64,000 bases of DNA from assembly GCF_000383595.1 (NCBI RefSeq), contig NZ_KB911581.1, positions 2,920,265 to 2,984,264 on the forward strand, in the 5' to 3' direction. Each line of letters starts with the position of its first letter. The first letter of the stretch is position 1. The position numbers were made by a program, and so were the translations under genes. Source of the stretch: Streptomyces bottropensis ATCC 25435. Its GTDB lineage: Bacteria; Actinomycetota; Actinomycetes; Streptomycetales; Streptomycetaceae. This document shows positions 7,957 through 16,838 of this stretch, piece by piece. The notes under the pieces are model-generated. The model saw only the letters and a list, made by a program, of their open reading frames with translations. It was not told the DNA's origin and searched no databases.

Positions 7957-9130
7957 TGTTCAGCTGCGCCGCCGCCGCGTCGGCGTCCAGCCAGTTGACG
8001 TCGTAGCTGAGCACCAGGCGCCCGTCGTCCGCCGTCCGGTGCGCCTGGGGGTTGTACGCCGCGACCCCGCTGTTCGGCAACGGGGGACGGAACCCCTTGG
8101 TGGGCCCGTGCCACGGCCCGGTGGGGGAGCAGGCCCAGTACGCGGTCACGGTCGTCAGCCCCGCCGTCCCGGCCGCCATGGTGAGCAGCACATAGGTACG
8201 CCCGTCCCGTACGACGGTGAAGGCGCTGCCCACCCCCTTGTCCGCCCCGTTCCCGAGCACGGGCGCCCGCCGCCCCCGCACCTCCCAGCGCGCGCCGTCC
8301 CAGTACTCCCACGCCCCCGGCTCCCCGAGCCTGCCGCGCGGCACCCGGGCGACGTACGCGTGCGAGGTCGGCCGGGAGGCGGCCTGCGCGTCGGTGCCGC
8401 CGTAGACGTAGGTCCAGTCACCCGCGTCGACGGCCGTCGTCCCGAACAGCACCCGCCGGGCCGGATCGGCGACCGACGCCTGGTCCAGCACCGTCGTGAT
8501 CCCCTCCAGCCGCAGACCGGGCAGCGACAGCGTGGCCACCTCCGTCGAGGTGGGCACCCCGTAGATCCACGGCGCTCTGCCGGCCGTACGCGTCCACAGC
8601 AGCACCCGTACGACCTTCTCGTCCGAGCCGGGGGAGCGCGGCTCGACCCGGGCGGCCACCGGCCAGCGCCAGTGCTGCGGGGCCGGGTCCGGGAAGACGG
8701 GGGCCGGGAGCGTGGCTTCGAGGCGCCCCGAAGGGGACATCACCACGGCCGAGTTGCGCACCAGCGGCGTCGCGATGTCCCGCCATGCCACGGACTCGCC
8801 CGCCGGGTTGGGCGGGGGGTGCACCTGGCCCAGATACGTGTCCGAGAACAGCCACAGCAGCCGTCCGTCCGGGAGCCGCACCGAGTGGGTCCCGTCGCCG
8901 CCGGTCCAGTCGTCGGTACGGGTCGCGTCGTCGCCGTACCGGGTGAACTCGCCGGTCAGGGCCGGGTCCGGGTCCCAGTCCCGGACCGTACGCGCCGTGC
9001 AGGCGCCGCCGCCCTCCCGGTCGTCGTCCGGGAGGGCGGTGAGCAGCACGGCCGCGAGGGCCAGGACCAGGGCCAGGATCAGGACCGGTCCGGCCCCCGT
9101 CCGCTGTCGTGCTCCTGCGTCATCGGGCAC
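7895..9130 (-). CDS. Membrane-anchored or secreted DUF4185 protein
   Basis: A 411-residue protein with one N-terminal hydrophobic segment (GPVLILALVLALAAVLLTAL, about 14-33) and the rest outside the membrane. The outer part reads as repeated beta-propeller-like blades, with LPDGRLLWLFSDTYLG, DWTYVYGGTDAQ, AWEYWDGARWEV and LVLSYDVNWLDAD. This is the DUF4185 pattern, a family related to glycoside hydrolase propellers but without a settled activity. It starts ten bases after the sialidase stop, so the two form an operon and it may help bind or cut the same glycans. The GTG start has only a weak ribosome site, which fits translational coupling. Confidence 0.75.
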   Translation of the reverse strand: MPDDAGARQRTGAGPVLILALVLALAAVLLTALPDDDREGGGACTARTVRDWDPDPALTGEFTRYGDDATRTDDWTGGDGTHSVRLPDGRLLWLFSDTYLGQVHPPPNPAGESVAWRDIATPLVRNSAVVMSPSGRLEATLPAPVFPDPAPQHWRWPVAARVEPRSPGSDEKVVRVLLWTRTAGRAPWIYGVPTSTEVATLSLPGLRLEGITTVLDQASVADPARRVLFGTTAVDAGDWTYVYGGTDAQAASRPTSHAYVARVPRGRLGEPGAWEYWDGARWEVRGRRAPVLGNGADKGVGSAFTVVRDGRTYVLLTMAAGTAGLTTVTAYWACSPTGPWHGPTKGFRPPLPNSGVAAYNPQAHRTADDGRLVLSYDVNWLDADAAAAQLNITRNVSLYRPRFVSLRLAPP

Positions 9131-9140
9131 GGGAGGGACG

Positions 9141-11048
9141 TTAGTTGCCCGCGTCCACCCGGTCCATGGGCAGACGCAGGATCTCGCCCCGGGTCGTCGC
9201 GTCCCGCGTGGCGAGCCCGGCCACCTCCACGTCGCTCAACGCCCGGTCGTACAGCCGTACTTCGTCGATCGCGCCGGTGAAGTGGGCCCGGCTGTCGACC
9301 CGTTGCCCGATGTGCACGCCGAACGGCGCGTTGCGGCTGACCGAGCCGGGGACGTCGGCGGTGGCGAACGGGGTGCCGTCGACGAAGAGGGTGAGCTGCC
9401 CGCCCCCGTCGCGCCGCAGCACCAGCTGATGCCACTGCCCGTCGTTGTACGCGCCCGTGGACCGCACCGACGCCGTCCGGGGCGGCGAGGCGCCGTCCCG
9501 CACGGTGATCAGGCCGGTCAGCCGCCCGGCCGCGGGCTCCCCGCGCACCCACACCTGCGGCTGGGTCGTCCCGACCCCGCCCATCCACAGCATCGGCTGC
9601 TCCCCGGCGGTCGCGGTGTACCGGAACCGGAGCGAGGCGGTGAAGTCCTTGGTGCCGAGCGGGAGCCGGGGCCGGTAGGGCAGGCGGACGGCGTCGTCGA
9701 CCCCGTCGAACTCGATCGCGCCGCCGGCCGTCCCCACCGTCGGCCGGGCACCACCGAGGACGGCCGCCGGACGGCCGCCCGGGGCCCGGTCGGGCGTCCT
9801 CGGGTCGGGGCCCCGGCGCGGCTTCAGCCAGTCCTCGGTGAACCGGGCGAAGCGGATCTCGTCCCGGGCGTCGAGGGCGCCGCCCTCGTACAGCAGCCCC
9901 ACGACATCGTTGCCACGGGTCCCGCCACCGATCCGGACCAGGTCCGAGTAGCCGGACCAGTCCGTGGTGACGACCGTGCCCCGGTCCACGCTCTCCCAGG
10001 TGCGGCCGCCGTCGTAGGAGGACCGGACGGCCATCGTCCGGCGGCGGTCGGGGTCGGCGGGGGCGGCCAGCAGCATCCGGCCGCCCAGGCGCAGCACGGA
10101 CCCCTGTACCTGGGGTGTGTACAGGTCAGGGAGGGCCCGGAAGGGCGCGGCGAACGTGGTGCCGCCGTCCCGGCTGACCGTCTGGGCGCGATGGCCCAGG
10201 TCGGTGCCGTCCTGCTCGCGCCCGCTGACGAGCAGCGAGCCGTCCGCGCGTTCGGCGAGCGTCAGCTCCGACGGCTTCTGGCGGAACGTGCCGTCGTCCG
10301 CGATCGGCCACGAGTCGGTGGCGCCGACCTTCCAGTTCTCCCCGCCGTCGTCGCTGGTCACCAGCGCCGCGTGGTTGGCGCTGACCCGGCCGTCCGCCCA
10401 GCTCTCGGCGTTGACCCCGAGGACCAGCCGCCCCGCGTGCCGGCCCCGGGTGAGCTGGACCCCGTGCACGGGGCCGGTGGCGTACCAGGAGTTCCAGCCG
10501 GCCGGGCGGATCTGGTCGCCGAGGCCGCGCGGCTCGGACCAGGTGAGTCCGTCGTCGTCGCTGTACTGCAGGTGCGGGGCCCGGTCGCAGGGGACCTCGC
10601 AGCTCGCGCTGTCCAGGCGGCCCGTGTTGTACGTCTCCGCCAGCACGACGCGGCCGGTCTCGCGGTCCACGACCGGCGCGGGGTTGCCGTGGGTGTCGCC
10701 CCCGCCCGCGTTGACCACCCGCAGCGGACCCCAGGTGCGGCCGCCGTCCGTGGACCGCTTGACCACGAGGTCTATGTCGGCGGCGTCCCCGCAGTTCAGT
10801 ACGCGTCCCTCGGCGAAGGCGAGGAGGGTGCCCGCGGTGGTCCTGACGATCGCCGGGATCCGGAAGCAGGCGTAGCCGGGGTCCTGCGAGGCCTTGAAGA
10901 GGACCTGCTGCTCGAACTCGGCGGTGGTGGGGGCCTGTCGGGGCGCGGCCCCGGCGGGGTGGGGGAGGGCGAGGAGGGCGGTGGTGGTGAGCACCGCGGT
11001 GAGGGGAGAGGTGAGGGATCTGAGACGTGCGTGAAGACTCGACGGCAC
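9141..11048 (-). CDS. Secreted exo-alpha-sialidase (GH33) with C-terminal LamG-like domain
   Basis: A 635-residue exported enzyme. The signal peptide covers residues 1-34, cut after AGAA. The sialidase propeller follows: CFRIPAIV carries the FRIP arginine that binds the carboxylate. There are five Asp boxes of the SxDGGxTW type (STDGGRTW, SDDDGLTW, SDDGGENW, SRDGGTTF, SYDGGRTW), and SGYSDLV near residue 367 holds the expected nucleophilic Tyr. After about residue 430 a jelly-roll LamG/concanavalin-like domain begins (IEFDGVDDAVRLPY to IDEVRLYDRALSD), probably for glycan binding. It releases terminal sialic acids outside the cell. It is the first gene of an operon with the DUF4185 protein and has an operator-like palindrome 40-60 bases upstream. 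Confidence 0.92.
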   Translation of the reverse strand: MPSSLHARLRSLTSPLTAVLTTTALLALPHPAGAAPRQAPTTAEFEQQVLFKASQDPGYACFRIPAIVRTTAGTLLAFAEGRVLNCGDAADIDLVVKRSTDGGRTWGPLRVVNAGGGDTHGNPAPVVDRETGRVVLAETYNTGRLDSASCEVPCDRAPHLQYSDDDGLTWSEPRGLGDQIRPAGWNSWYATGPVHGVQLTRGRHAGRLVLGVNAESWADGRVSANHAALVTSDDGGENWKVGATDSWPIADDGTFRQKPSELTLAERADGSLLVSGREQDGTDLGHRAQTVSRDGGTTFAAPFRALPDLYTPQVQGSVLRLGGRMLLAAPADPDRRRTMAVRSSYDGGRTWESVDRGTVVTTDWSGYSDLVRIGGGTRGNDVVGLLYEGGALDARDEIRFARFTEDWLKPRRGPDPRTPDRAPGGRPAAVLGGARPTVGTAGGAIEFDGVDDAVRLPYRPRLPLGTKDFTASLRFRYTATAGEQPMLWMGGVGTTQPQVWVRGEPAAGRLTGLITVRDGASPPRTASVRSTGAYNDGQWHQLVLRRDGGGQLTLFVDGTPFATADVPGSVSRNAPFGVHIGQRVDSRAHFTGAIDEVRLYDRALSDVEVAGLATRDATTRGEILRLPMDRVDAGN

Positions 11049-11083
11049 GATGCGGCCAGCCCTTCATCCGTCTGGAGGATGGG

Positions 11084-11108
11084 ACATCGGACGTCCTACG
11101 TCCGACGT
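11084..11108 (-). promoter_or_regulatory. Operator-like palindrome before the sialidase gene
   Basis: CGGACGT and ACGTCCG flank a 3-base centre (11088-11104). The match extends outward (ACAT against ACGT), giving 10 of 11 paired positions per arm. It sits 36-60 bases before the sialidase start, in the expected promoter zone. The size and symmetry suit a dimeric GntR- or LacI-type repressor, but the regulator is not in the window. Confidence 0.5.
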
Positions 11109-11304
11109 GCGGCCCACGACGGTACTTGGGGGTTCTGGGGCTCACAAGAACCGTGCGGGTGGTCGGGCGTGTTTTCGCGGGAGGGGCGGGGGTTCGGATA
11201 CGTCGGCGTGGCTGAAAGCGATGGGCGTGGCCCCCTGTTTCTCAGGGCCCAATGCGGAGCGAAAGGCGGGGCCCCCGGGGCGCAGGGGGCGCTCCCCGCC
11301 ACCA

Positions 11305-11333
11305 GGGGCCCCGCCGTCGTGGAGGCGGGCCCC
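11305..11333 (-). terminator. Terminator hairpin after fdhD
   Basis: GGGGCCCCGCC pairs with GGCGGGCCCC across an 8-base loop, starting one base beyond the fdhD stop codon. The stem has a single extra C and no U tract. It closes the formate dehydrogenase operon. The rest of the gap to the sialidase start (11049-11304) shows only the operator-like palindrome and no gene. Confidence 0.65.
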
Positions 11334-11334
11334 G

Positions 11335-12198
11335 TCAGCCCCGGTCGGCCGCGGCCCGCAGAGCGATCCGGTGCTCGCCCGCGTACACGTTCATGGAGGA
11401 CCCCCGCAGGAACCCCACCAGCGTCAGCCCGGCCTCCGCCGCCAGATCCACCGCGAGGGACGACGGCGCCGACACCGCGGCCAGCACCGGTATCCCCGCC
11501 ATCACCGCCTTCTGCGCCAGTTCGAACGAGGCCCGCCCCGACACCAGCAGCACCGCCCGGGACAGGGGCAGGCCGCCGTTCTGCAGGGCGCGGCCGACCA
11601 GCTTGTCGACGGCGTTGTGCCGGCCCACGTCCTCCCGTACGTCGAGCAGTTCACCGTCCTCGCCGAACAGGGCCGCCGCGTGCAGACCCCCGGTCCGGTC
11701 GAAGACCCGCTGCGCCGCGCGGAGCCGGTCGGGGAGGCTCGCGAGGAGTTCGGGGTCGAGCCGGACCGGGGGAGCCTCACCGCCGTGGGTGTCGTCGACG
11801 GCCCAGCGGGCGGTCGTACGGACGGCGTCCAGCGACGCCTTGCCGCAGAGCCCGCAGGACGAGGTCGTATAGACATTGCGTTCGAGGGTGATGTCCGGGA
11901 TCACCACACCCGGCGCGGTCCTCACGTCCACCACGTTGTACGTGTTCGCCCCGTCCGCCGTCGCGCCCGCGCAGTACACGATGTTCTGCAGGTCCGACCG
12001 CTCGGCGAGCACCCCCTCGCTGACCAGGAACCCCGCCGCCAGCGCGAAGTCGTCCCCCGGGGTGCGCATGGTGATCGCGAGCGGCTTGCCGTTCAGCCGG
12101 ATCTCCATCGGCTCCTCCGCGACGAGCGTGTCCGGGCGGGTGGAGACCGCGCCGTCCCGGATGCGGATCACCTTGCGTCGTTCCGTGACTCGTCCCAT
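11335..12198 (-). CDS. fdhD: Formate dehydrogenase accessory sulfurtransferase FdhD
   Basis: A 287-residue cytosolic protein that passes sulfur to the molybdenum cofactor so that formate dehydrogenase becomes active. The diagnostic cysteine pair is in [10 protein letters not shown] (about residues 117-126). The FdhD core also shows [33 protein letters not shown] and [11 protein letters not shown]. It is the last gene of the formate dehydrogenase operon, starting eight bases after the ferredoxin-subunit stop, which fits its need there. A strong hairpin follows its stop. The call is secure. Confidence 0.96.
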   Translation of the reverse strand: MGRVTERRKVIRIRDGAVSTRPDTLVAEEPMEIRLNGKPLAITMRTPGDDFALAAGFLVSEGVLAERSDLQNIVYCAGATADGANTYNVVDVRTAPGVVIPDITLERNVYTTSSCGLCGKASLDAVRTTARWAVDDTHGGEAPPVRLDPELLASLPDRLRAAQRVFDRTGGLHAAALFGEDGELLDVREDVGRHNAVDKLVGRALQNGGLPLSRAVLLVSGRASFELAQKAVMAGIPVLAAVSAPSSLAVDLAAEAGLTLVGFLRGSSMNVYAGEHRIALRAAADRG

Positions 12199-12206
12199 GT
12201 CGTGTC

Positions 12207-13067
12207 TCAGTCCCGGTTCTGTACGTGCTGATAGCCGAAGCGGCCCTTGATGCAGAGGTTGCCGTGGGTCACCGGGTTGTCGTGCGGCGAGGTGACCTTC
12301 ACGATCTCATTGTCCTGCACGTGGAGGGTGAGGTTGCAGCCCACTCCGCAGTACGCGCAGACCGTGGTCGTCTCCGTCTGCGCCGACTCGTCCCAGGTGC
12401 CCGCCGCCCGCATGTCGAACTCCGATTTGAAGGAGAGCGCGCCCGTCGGGCACACCTCGACGCAGTTCCCGCAGTACACGCAGGCCGAATCGGTCAGCGG
12501 GGCGTCGTGCTCCACGGCGATCCGCGCGTCGAAGCCGCGCCCGACGACCGAGATCGCGAACGAGTTCTGCCACTGCTCCCCGCAGGCGTCCACGCACTTG
12601 TAACACAGGATGCACTTGTCGTAGTCCCGGACGTACAGCTCGTTGTCGACCCTCGGTTCCTCGTCCAGCCGGGCCGCGTCCGGGCCGAAGCGGTCCGGTT
12701 TCGCCTCGTACTCCTTGATCCACCCCGCGGCCTTCGGCGTCGTCGAGAGGTCGACCGACGACGCGAGGAGTTCCAGGACGACCTTGCGGCTGTGCCGCGC
12801 CCGCTCGGTGTCCGTCCGCACCCGCATACCGGGCTCGGCCCTGCGGGAGCAGGCCGGGACGAGGGTCCTGGCCCCCTCGACCTCGACGACACAGACCCGG
12901 CAGGCGTTCTTCGGCCTGAGCGTGTCGCCCTCGCAGAGGGTGGGCACGTCCTTGCCGGCGGCCCGGCAGGCGTCCAGGATCGTCGAGCCCTCGGGCGCCC
13001 GCACCGGCTCACCGTCGAGGGTGAACTCCAGCAGACGACGCGGCACTCCCAGCGGGATCACGGTCAT
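12207..13067 (-). CDS. Formate dehydrogenase iron-sulfur subunit carrying the N-terminal [4Fe-4S] region of the catalytic chain
   Basis: A 286-residue multi-cluster electron carrier. In order: a NuoG/HoxU-type [2Fe-2S] domain (Cys 45, 56, 59 and 73), then the region that often carries a His-Cys cluster. Two ferredoxin [4Fe-4S] sites follow ([11 protein letters not shown] and [12 protein letters not shown]). Last is a molybdopterin-oxidoreductase [4Fe-4S] motif ([12 protein letters not shown] ... [10 protein letters not shown]) in the final 55 residues. That last motif is normally the start of the catalytic subunit, which is encoded two genes upstream without it. I choose ATG at 13067 because it overlaps the previous stop as ATGA, implying coupling. 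A start at 13112 would add 15 unconserved residues. With the other subunits it forms an NAD-linked formate dehydrogenase. Confidence 0.9.
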   Translation of the reverse strand: MTVIPLGVPRRLLEFTLDGEPVRAPEGSTILDACRAAGKDVPTLCEGDTLRPKNACRVCVVEVEGARTLVPACSRRAEPGMRVRTDTERARHSRKVVLELLASSVDLSTTPKAAGWIKEYEAKPDRFGPDAARLDEEPRVDNELYVRDYDKCILCYKCVDACGEQWQNSFAISVVGRGFDARIAVEHDAPLTDSACVYCGNCVEVCPTGALSFKSEFDMRAAGTWDESAQTETTTVCAYCGVGCNLTLHVQDNEIVKVTSPHDNPVTHGNLCIKGRFGYQHVQNRD

Positions 13068-14896
13068 TCGTACGCCCCCAAGCGGTCGATGGCGGATTCC
13101 ACGGCGTTCCACGCGGTCTGCCCGAGACCGCAGATAGAGGCGTCCCGCATCGCGCGGCCGACCTCCCTGAGCAGCGCGATGTCACCGGCCGCCGCCGCGC
13201 CGGTCCGCCCGGCGATCCGGTGCAGCGCCTCCTCCTGCCGTACGGTCCCGACCCGGCACGGCACGCACTGCCCGCAGGACTCGTCGCGGAAGAACTCCGC
13301 GATCCGCAGCAGCAGCCGGGGCAGCGGCACGGTGTCGTCGAAGGCCATCACGACCCCCGAGCCGAGCGTGGTGCCCGCCTCCCGCGTCCCCTCGAAGGTG
13401 AGCGGGATGTCCAGCTCGTCGGGCCGTACGAAACCACCGGCCGCGCCGCCGAGGAGCACGGCCCGCAGCCGCTCCCGCACCCCGGCGAGGGCGAGCAGGT
13501 CGCCGAGGGTCGCACCGAAGGGCAGCTCGTAGACGCCGGGCCGGTCCACGCTGCCCGATACGCAGAACAGCTTCGGTCCGGTGGAGCCGCCGGTGCCGAT
13601 CGCCGCGTACGCCGGGGCGCCCATGGTCAGGATCGGCAGGACGTTCACCAGGGTCTCGACGTTGTTCTCCACGGTCGGCTTGCCGAACAGGCCCTTCTCC
13701 ACCGGGAACGGCGGCTTCGAGCGGGGCTCGCCCCGGTAGCCCTCGATGGAGTTGAACAGGGCCGTCTCCTCGCCGCAGATGTAGGCGCCCGCGCCCCGGC
13801 GGATCTCGATGTCGAAGGTGTAGCCCTGGCCGAGGACGTCGTCGCCGAGCAGACCCCGGGCGCGCGCCTGGGCGAGGGCGTTCTCCAAGCGGCGCAGGGC
13901 CCGCGGGTACTCACCCCGCAGATACAGGTGGCCCCGGTGCGCGCCGGTCGCGTACCCGGCGATGGTCATCGCCTCGACCAGGGAGAACGGGTCGCCCTCC
14001 ATGAGCACGCGGTCCTTGAAGGTGCCCGGCTCGGACTCGTCCGCGTTGCAGACGAGGTAGTGCGGACGGTCGGGCTGCGACGCCGTGGCCTGCCATTTGC
14101 GGCCGGTGGGGAAGGCGGCGCCGCCGCGCCCGACCAGGCCCGAGTCGGTCACCTCGCGGATGACCCCGGCGGGGCCCAGCTCGAAGGCCCGCCGCAGGGC
14201 CGTGTAGCCGCCGTGGGCGCGATAGTCGTCGAGGGAGGTCGGATCGACGACGCCGACGCGGCTCAACAGGGTCAGGGAAGGGTCCTGGGCCTGGGGCACC
14301 GCCATGACGGCCGGCGGCTCCTCTTCCGCCGAGTCGGGCGCGCTCGCCGCGAGGACGGCCGCCTCGGCGGTCGCGGGCGCCGCGACCGCCGTGCGCACCG
14401 GATCCCCCGCCTTGATCGCGAGCGCCGCCGGCGCCCGCTCGCACAGCCCCAGACACGGGCCGCGCTGCACGCTCACCCCGCTGCCGGGGCCGAGACGGGC
14501 CTCGACCCCGGCGCACAGCTCGGCCGCCCCGGCCGCCGCGCACGCCAGGTCCGTGCAGACGTGCAGCACGGTGGCCGGGCGCGGCTCGACCGAGAACATC
14601 GCGTAGAAGGTGGCCACGCCGTAGGCCTCCGCCGGCGGCACGGTCAGCCGACGGCAGAGATAGTCCAGCGCACCCTCACTGATCCAGCCGATCCGGTCGT
14701 TGAGGGCGTGCAGCCCCGGCAACAGCAGGTCACGGCGGTCCCGGGCCTCCCGGCCGCCCCGCGCCCACCGCAGATCCTCGGCCCTCGTCGCGTCGCGGGC
14801 CGCGCCCTGCCAGGAGGATTCCGGCGGGCCGAGCAACGCGTCGACGGCCGCCCTCTCCTCGTCGGTGGGCTTGCTGCCACCGAAGTGCAGGTCCAC
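13064..14896 (-). CDS. NuoE-NuoF fusion: NADH-binding diaphorase subunit of formate dehydrogenase
   Basis: A 610-residue fusion. Residues 1-165 are a NuoE/FdsG-like thioredoxin-fold [2Fe-2S] domain (cysteines in HVCTDLAC and GPCLGLC). After an alanine-rich linker, residues about 205-610 are NuoF/FdsB-like, with the FMN/NADH loop GRGGAAFPTGRKW, CNADESEPGTFKDR, YICGEETALFNSIEG and the C-terminal [4Fe-4S] motif ESCGQCVPCRVGT. It would pass electrons from formate to NAD+. The GTG start at 14896 follows GAGGTGA and lies six bases after the catalytic-subunit stop. Its stop overlaps the next gene by four bases. The family is secure and the partner assignment rests on operon context. Confidence 0.92.
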   Translation of the reverse strand: MDLHFGGSKPTDEERAAVDALLGPPESSWQGAARDATRAEDLRWARGGREARDRRDLLLPGLHALNDRIGWISEGALDYLCRRLTVPPAEAYGVATFYAMFSVEPRPATVLHVCTDLACAAAGAAELCAGVEARLGPGSGVSVQRGPCLGLCERAPAALAIKAGDPVRTAVAAPATAEAAVLAASAPDSAEEEPPAVMAVPQAQDPSLTLLSRVGVVDPTSLDDYRAHGGYTALRRAFELGPAGVIREVTDSGLVGRGGAAFPTGRKWQATASQPDRPHYLVCNADESEPGTFKDRVLMEGDPFSLVEAMTIAGYATGAHRGHLYLRGEYPRALRRLENALAQARARGLLGDDVLGQGYTFDIEIRRGAGAYICGEETALFNSIEGYRGEPRSKPPFPVEKGLFGKPTVENNVETLVNVLPILTMGAPAYAAIGTGGSTGPKLFCVSGSVDRPGVYELPFGATLGDLLALAGVRERLRAVLLGGAAGGFVRPDELDIPLTFEGTREAGTTLGSGVVMAFDDTVPLPRLLLRIAEFFRDESCGQCVPCRVGTVRQEEALHRIAGRTGAAAAGDIALLREVGRAMRDASICGLGQTAWNAVESAIDRLGAYE

Positions 14897-14902
14897 TTGA
14901 CA

Positions 14903-16828
14903 TCACCTCACGATGGTCGCGACGGGCAGCTTCTCGATCCGGATCGCCGACGCCTTGAACTCCGCCGTGCCCGCGATCGGGCAATTGGCCTCGATCGTCA
15001 GCTGGTTGGTGTCCACCTCGTCGGGAAAGTGCATGGTCATGAAGGCGAGGCCGGGCCGCAGGGCGAGGTCGATCCACACGGGCGCCACCACCGATCCGCG
15101 CCGCGAGGACACCTGGACCTCCTCGCCCACCGCGACCCCGTAGCGCTCCGCGTCCTCCGGACACAGCTCGATGTACTCCCCGCGCCGCAGCGGCGAGGCG
15201 TAACCGCCGCTCTGCACACCGGTGTTGTACGAGTCGAGCCGCCGCCCGGTGGTGAGCCGGATCGGGAACCGCTCGTCGGTCAGGTCCACCGGCGGATCGT
15301 GCCGCACGATCCCGAAGGGCGCGAGCGGGCCCCGGCGCGCGGGGTCGGGGTCCCACAACCGCCCGTGCAGATAGGACGGTTCGAGCCGGTCCGGGTCCGG
15401 GCAGGGCCACTGGATGCCCTGCTCCCGCGCGAGCCGTTCGTACGTCATCCCGTAGTGGTCCGGCGACACCGACCGCAGCTCGTTCCAGACGGCCTCGGCG
15501 TCGGCGTACTTCCACTCGTGCCCGAGCCGCGAGGCCAGGTCGCAGATGATGTCGATGTCCTCGCGGGCCTCGCCCGGGGGAGTGACGGCACGGCGGACCC
15601 GCTGGACCCGCCGTTCGCTGTTGGTGGTCGTGCCGTCGGTCTCCGCCCATCCGGCGGTCGCGGGCAGCACGACATCCGCCAGCTGGGCCGTTCTTGTCAG
15701 GAAGATGTCCTGGACCACGAGGAAGTCCAGTTGCCCGAGCCGCCGTACGGCCTGCTCGCTGTCGGCCTCGGACTGCGCCGGGTTCTCCCCGATGCAGTAC
15801 ACGGCCTTCAGCGAGCCCTCCTCCATGGCCTCGAACATCTCCGTCAGGTTCAGCCCGTGGTGCGGCTGGATGACGGTGTCCCACGCCGACTCGAACTTCA
15901 GCCGGGACTCCGGGTCGAGGATGTCCTGGAAGCCGGGCAACCGGTTGGGGATGGCGCCCATGTCGCCGCCGCCCTGCACGTTGTTCTGGCCGCGCAGGGG
16001 CTGCAGGCCCGAGGCGTAGCGGCCCACGTGGCCGGTGAGCAGCGAGAGATTGATCAGCGCGCGGACGTTGTCCGTGCCGTTGTGGTGCTCGGTGATGCCG
16101 AGCGTCCAGCACAGCTGGGCCCGTTCGGCCCGGGCGTACGCGTGCGCCAACTCCCTGACGGCGGCGGCCGGTACGCCCGTCACCTTCTCGGCCAGCGACA
16201 GCGTCCACGGTTCGACGAGCGCCCGGTACTCCTCGAAGCCGCTGGTCGCCCGCTCGATGAACGCCTCGTTGGCGAGGCCCGCGTGGATGATCTCCCGGCC
16301 GATCGCGTGGGCCATCGGGATGTCGGTGCCGACGTTCAGCCCCATCCAGCTCTCCGCCCACTCGGCGGTGGAGGTCCGCCTCGGGTCGACGGCGTACATC
16401 CGGGCGCCGTTGTGGATGCCCTTGAGTACGTGCTGGAAGAAGATCGGGTGCGCGAAGCGGGCGTTGGAGCCCCACATCACGATGACGTCGGTGTGCTCGA
16501 TCTCCTCGTACGAGGAGGTGCCGCCGCCCGAGCCGAAGGCGGCCGAGAGGCCGGCCACGCTCGGCGCGTGACAGGTGCGGTTGCAGGAGTCGACGTTGTT
16601 GGTGCCCATGACCACGCGGGCGAACTTCTGGGCCACGTAGTTCATCTCGTTCGTGGCGCGGGCGCAGGAGAAGAGGCCGAACGCGTCGCGGTTGCGGGCG
16701 AGGCCCCGTGCGGCGCGGTCCAGCGCCTCCTCCCAACTCGCCCGCCTGAAGGGCTCGTCGCGGCAGTCGCGGACGAGGGGATGGGTGAGCCGGGTGTAGG
16801 TCTTCGGGGTCCGGTCGCGTTTCCTCAT
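14903..16828 (-). CDS. Formate dehydrogenase catalytic (molybdopterin) subunit lacking its N-terminal [4Fe-4S] domain
   Basis: A 641-residue molybdopterin oxidoreductase. The active site reads NNVDSCNRTCHAPSVAG: Cys86 replaces the selenocysteine of E. coli FdhF and His87 is the catalytic partner. Other MGD-binding motifs are VIVMWGSNARFAHPI, YAVDPRRTSTA, GQNNVQGGGDMGA, and the C-terminal dinucleotide domain with TTGRRLDSYNTG and NCPIAGTAEFKASAIRIE. The protein starts RTPKTYTRLTHPLVR, just where a full-length enzyme has passed its [4Fe-4S] domain. That domain is supplied by the gene ending at 12207. The start follows GAGGAG and lies ten bases after the panE-like stop. It oxidises formate to CO2 in the cytoplasm. 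Confidence 0.93.
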   Translation of the reverse strand: MRKRDRTPKTYTRLTHPLVRDCRDEPFRRASWEEALDRAARGLARNRDAFGLFSCARATNEMNYVAQKFARVVMGTNNVDSCNRTCHAPSVAGLSAAFGSGGGTSSYEEIEHTDVIVMWGSNARFAHPIFFQHVLKGIHNGARMYAVDPRRTSTAEWAESWMGLNVGTDIPMAHAIGREIIHAGLANEAFIERATSGFEEYRALVEPWTLSLAEKVTGVPAAAVRELAHAYARAERAQLCWTLGITEHHNGTDNVRALINLSLLTGHVGRYASGLQPLRGQNNVQGGGDMGAIPNRLPGFQDILDPESRLKFESAWDTVIQPHHGLNLTEMFEAMEEGSLKAVYCIGENPAQSEADSEQAVRRLGQLDFLVVQDIFLTRTAQLADVVLPATAGWAETDGTTTNSERRVQRVRRAVTPPGEAREDIDIICDLASRLGHEWKYADAEAVWNELRSVSPDHYGMTYERLAREQGIQWPCPDPDRLEPSYLHGRLWDPDPARRGPLAPFGIVRHDPPVDLTDERFPIRLTTGRRLDSYNTGVQSGGYASPLRRGEYIELCPEDAERYGVAVGEEVQVSSRRGSVVAPVWIDLALRPGLAFMTMHFPDEVDTNQLTIEANCPIAGTAEFKASAIRIEKLPVATIVR

Positions 16829-16838
16829 ACGACGCTCC

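Noticed and set aside
8712-11891. A 1059-codon plus-strand open frame opposite the DUF4185, sialidase and fdhD genes
   Set aside because: Shadow frame; the Asp boxes, FRIP and FdhD cysteine motifs are all on the other strand.
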